From IMG/VR virus record IMGVR_UViG_3300029258_001816, positions 1-41,099 of that record: a DNA stretch of 41,099 nt; one strand, given 5' to 3'. The translations under genes were made by a program, and so were the position numbers. Positions within the stretch are counted from its first letter, which is position 1, and the number at the start of each line of letters is the position of its first letter. Positions 40,064 to 41,099 of this stretch are shown here, in pieces. A model generated the notes under the pieces. That model was not told where the DNA came from and made no database searches. It saw nothing but the letters and a program-made list of their open reading frames with translations. This DNA is from a virus.

Positions 40064-41094
40064 TTCACCGCTCGGTAGAGGACAGCGACTCCCAGAATGC
40101 CCATCGAGCCGTACAGGGAGTACCGGAGAATCTGGTTTCGGATCTCTGCGCGCTCAGCCTGCACGACCTTGAGGTCTTGTGCCAGCTCTTGCGTAGCGAT
40201 CTTCTCGTAGTCTACTCGCTGCTGCCCGATAGCCTGCTCTCGCAGATCAAGCGCAGCCATGGCCGTCGTCCGGTAGATCTCCTGCTGAGGCGTGAGCCGG
40301 GCAGACTGGATTGCGGTCTTCGCGGTGGCTGCGCCGCCCGCAATGGCTCCGCCAGCCGCAGCGCCGAGTCCGATGCCGGCCCACAGAGAAGCTACGCCAG
40401 CCCCTGCGAAGGGCCCAGCGCCCCCTGCGGTGAGGATCGTCGCGGCGATCCCGCCCACCGTGCCGACGACAGCCGTCGTGATCTTCCCCGCCATGCCCGA
40501 CTTGCGGCTCCGCTCCAGGCTCATCCCGATCATGAGCATCGCGCGGGTGGACCAGGCAGCGGGTGCGATTGCACGCTCCACCACAGCAGCCTGGATGTAC
40601 TCAGCCGCGCCCCTCAGCGTCTTGGGAGCGACCTTGCTCTTCCAGTACCGATCCGCGACAGGATCCTGCTTGAAGCACTTCTTGACGAGTGCGAGGATCT
40701 GCTTGTCGTTCTTCTGGCCCTTGGCTCGCAGGAGGCCAGGGAGCACCTCAGGGTTGACCACCGTGTGGAAGGGTGCGTAGCCCGGACCCTGCGTCTCGGG
40801 GTTGAAGGCAGAGGCGAGCATCGTGAGGCCGCCTGCGATGACAGCCCGGTACTCGGCGTTGATGTACTTCTCGTCGGGTCGGTAGCCCTCCGCCATGTAC
40901 TTCATGCGACGAGAACCGCCGGACCACTTCGTCCCCTTCTTGGCGGGGCGTTTGTGCCACGGCGTAGACGCCTTCCAAAGGGCCGTGAAGTTCTTCTCCT
41001 TGAGGAGCTGCTTCCCCGGGATGGGCTTGGTGCTCCCGGCTTTCTCTTTGAGGTCCGCTGACCGGACACTCAGCTTTCCCGCCGTCCGGCGCAA
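40060..41094 (-). CDS. Membrane-associated virion-type protein (344 aa, 5' partial)
   Basis: The frame is open to the window edge, so the true start may lie beyond; TTG 41094 is only the first possible codon. The first 160 residues are soluble and basic. A long Gly/Ala-rich hydrophobic stretch (AGKITTAVVGTVGGIAATIL, then ASLWAGIGLGAAAGGAIAGG) could form two or three membrane helices, like membrane-active phage proteins. A coiled-coil helix (QELAQDLKVVQAERAEI) and a C-terminal TM (YGSMGILGVAVLY) follow. It may act in DNA delivery across the host membrane. Confidence 0.58.
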   Translation of the reverse strand: MRRTAGKLSVRSADLKEKAGSTKPIPGKQLLKEKNFTALWKASTPWHKRPAKKGTKWSGGSRRMKYMAEGYRPDEKYINAEYRAVIAGGLTMLASAFNPETQGPGYAPFHTVVNPEVLPGLLRAKGQKNDKQILALVKKCFKQDPVADRYWKSKVAPKTLRGAAEYIQAAVVERAIAPAAWSTRAMLMIGMSLERSRKSGMAGKITTAVVGTVGGIAATILTAGGAGPFAGAGVASLWAGIGLGAAAGGAIAGGAATAKTAIQSARLTPQQEIYRTTAMAALDLREQAIGQQRVDYEKIATQELAQDLKVVQAERAEIRNQILRYSLYGSMGILGVAVLYRAVK

Positions 41095-41099
41095 CCGTG

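Overview
The window is a compact, GC-rich stretch of a bacterial virus genome (phage or prophage-like element). Genes are tightly packed, often with ATGA or TGATG stop/start overlaps. It encodes its own DNA polymerase, recombination proteins, two tRNAs, two peptidoglycan hydrolases, a tyrosine recombinase and many virion-like proteins. No ribosomal or core metabolic genes are present. The host is not identifiable from sequence alone; promoters resemble sigma-70 sites.

Layout. (1) 1-9.8 kb, + strand: replication and recombination block, with a Cas4-like Fe-S exonuclease, a RecA-fold ATPase, an ssDNA-binding-like protein, tRNA-Asn and tRNA-Ala, a uracil-DNA-glycosylase/DNA polymerase I fusion, a small HTH protein and a Rad50/SbcC-like ATPase. 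TTGACA-type promoters precede it. (2) 9.8-14.2 kb, + strand: small virion protein, tail-fibre-like protein, N-acetylmuramoyl-L-alanine amidase and a Cys-rich membrane protein, each unit preceded by an extended -10 motif (TGNTASRNT). (3) 14.2-23.4 kb, mixed strands: small unknown genes, a 369-bp non-coding region with two large dyads, Nudix hydrolase, a 417-aa receptor/structural-type protein, a run of tiny single-TM proteins, a zincin-like protein, the tyrosine recombinase, a membrane-anchored T4-type lysozyme and an SNF2-type helicase. (4) 23.5-26.3 kb: two + strand genes carrying (R/K)RNP-type motifs, closed by a bidirectional terminator. (5) 25.9-41.1 kb, mainly - strand: virion block with a 1543-aa protein, several small beta-rich proteins, a methyltransferase-HNH fusion, a 225-aa abundant-virion candidate flanked by a promoter and a terminator, a 579-aa protein with tandem repeats and hydrophobic helices, and further membrane proteins.

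I infer a virus with a membrane-rich virion: at least seven short proteins have one C-terminal or central TM helix, one lysozyme carries its own TM anchor, and no terminase, portal or tape measure is visible here. The window is only part of the genome, so those genes may lie outside, and tail-fibre-like genes keep a tailed virus possible.

Three genes appear split by +1 frameshifts, each at a homopolymer run (G4 near 11684, C6 near 24999, A5/T5 near 26226). A fourth shift is possible just before 25843. Either the assembly carries extra bases or the virus uses +1 frameshifting. These genes should be checked first.
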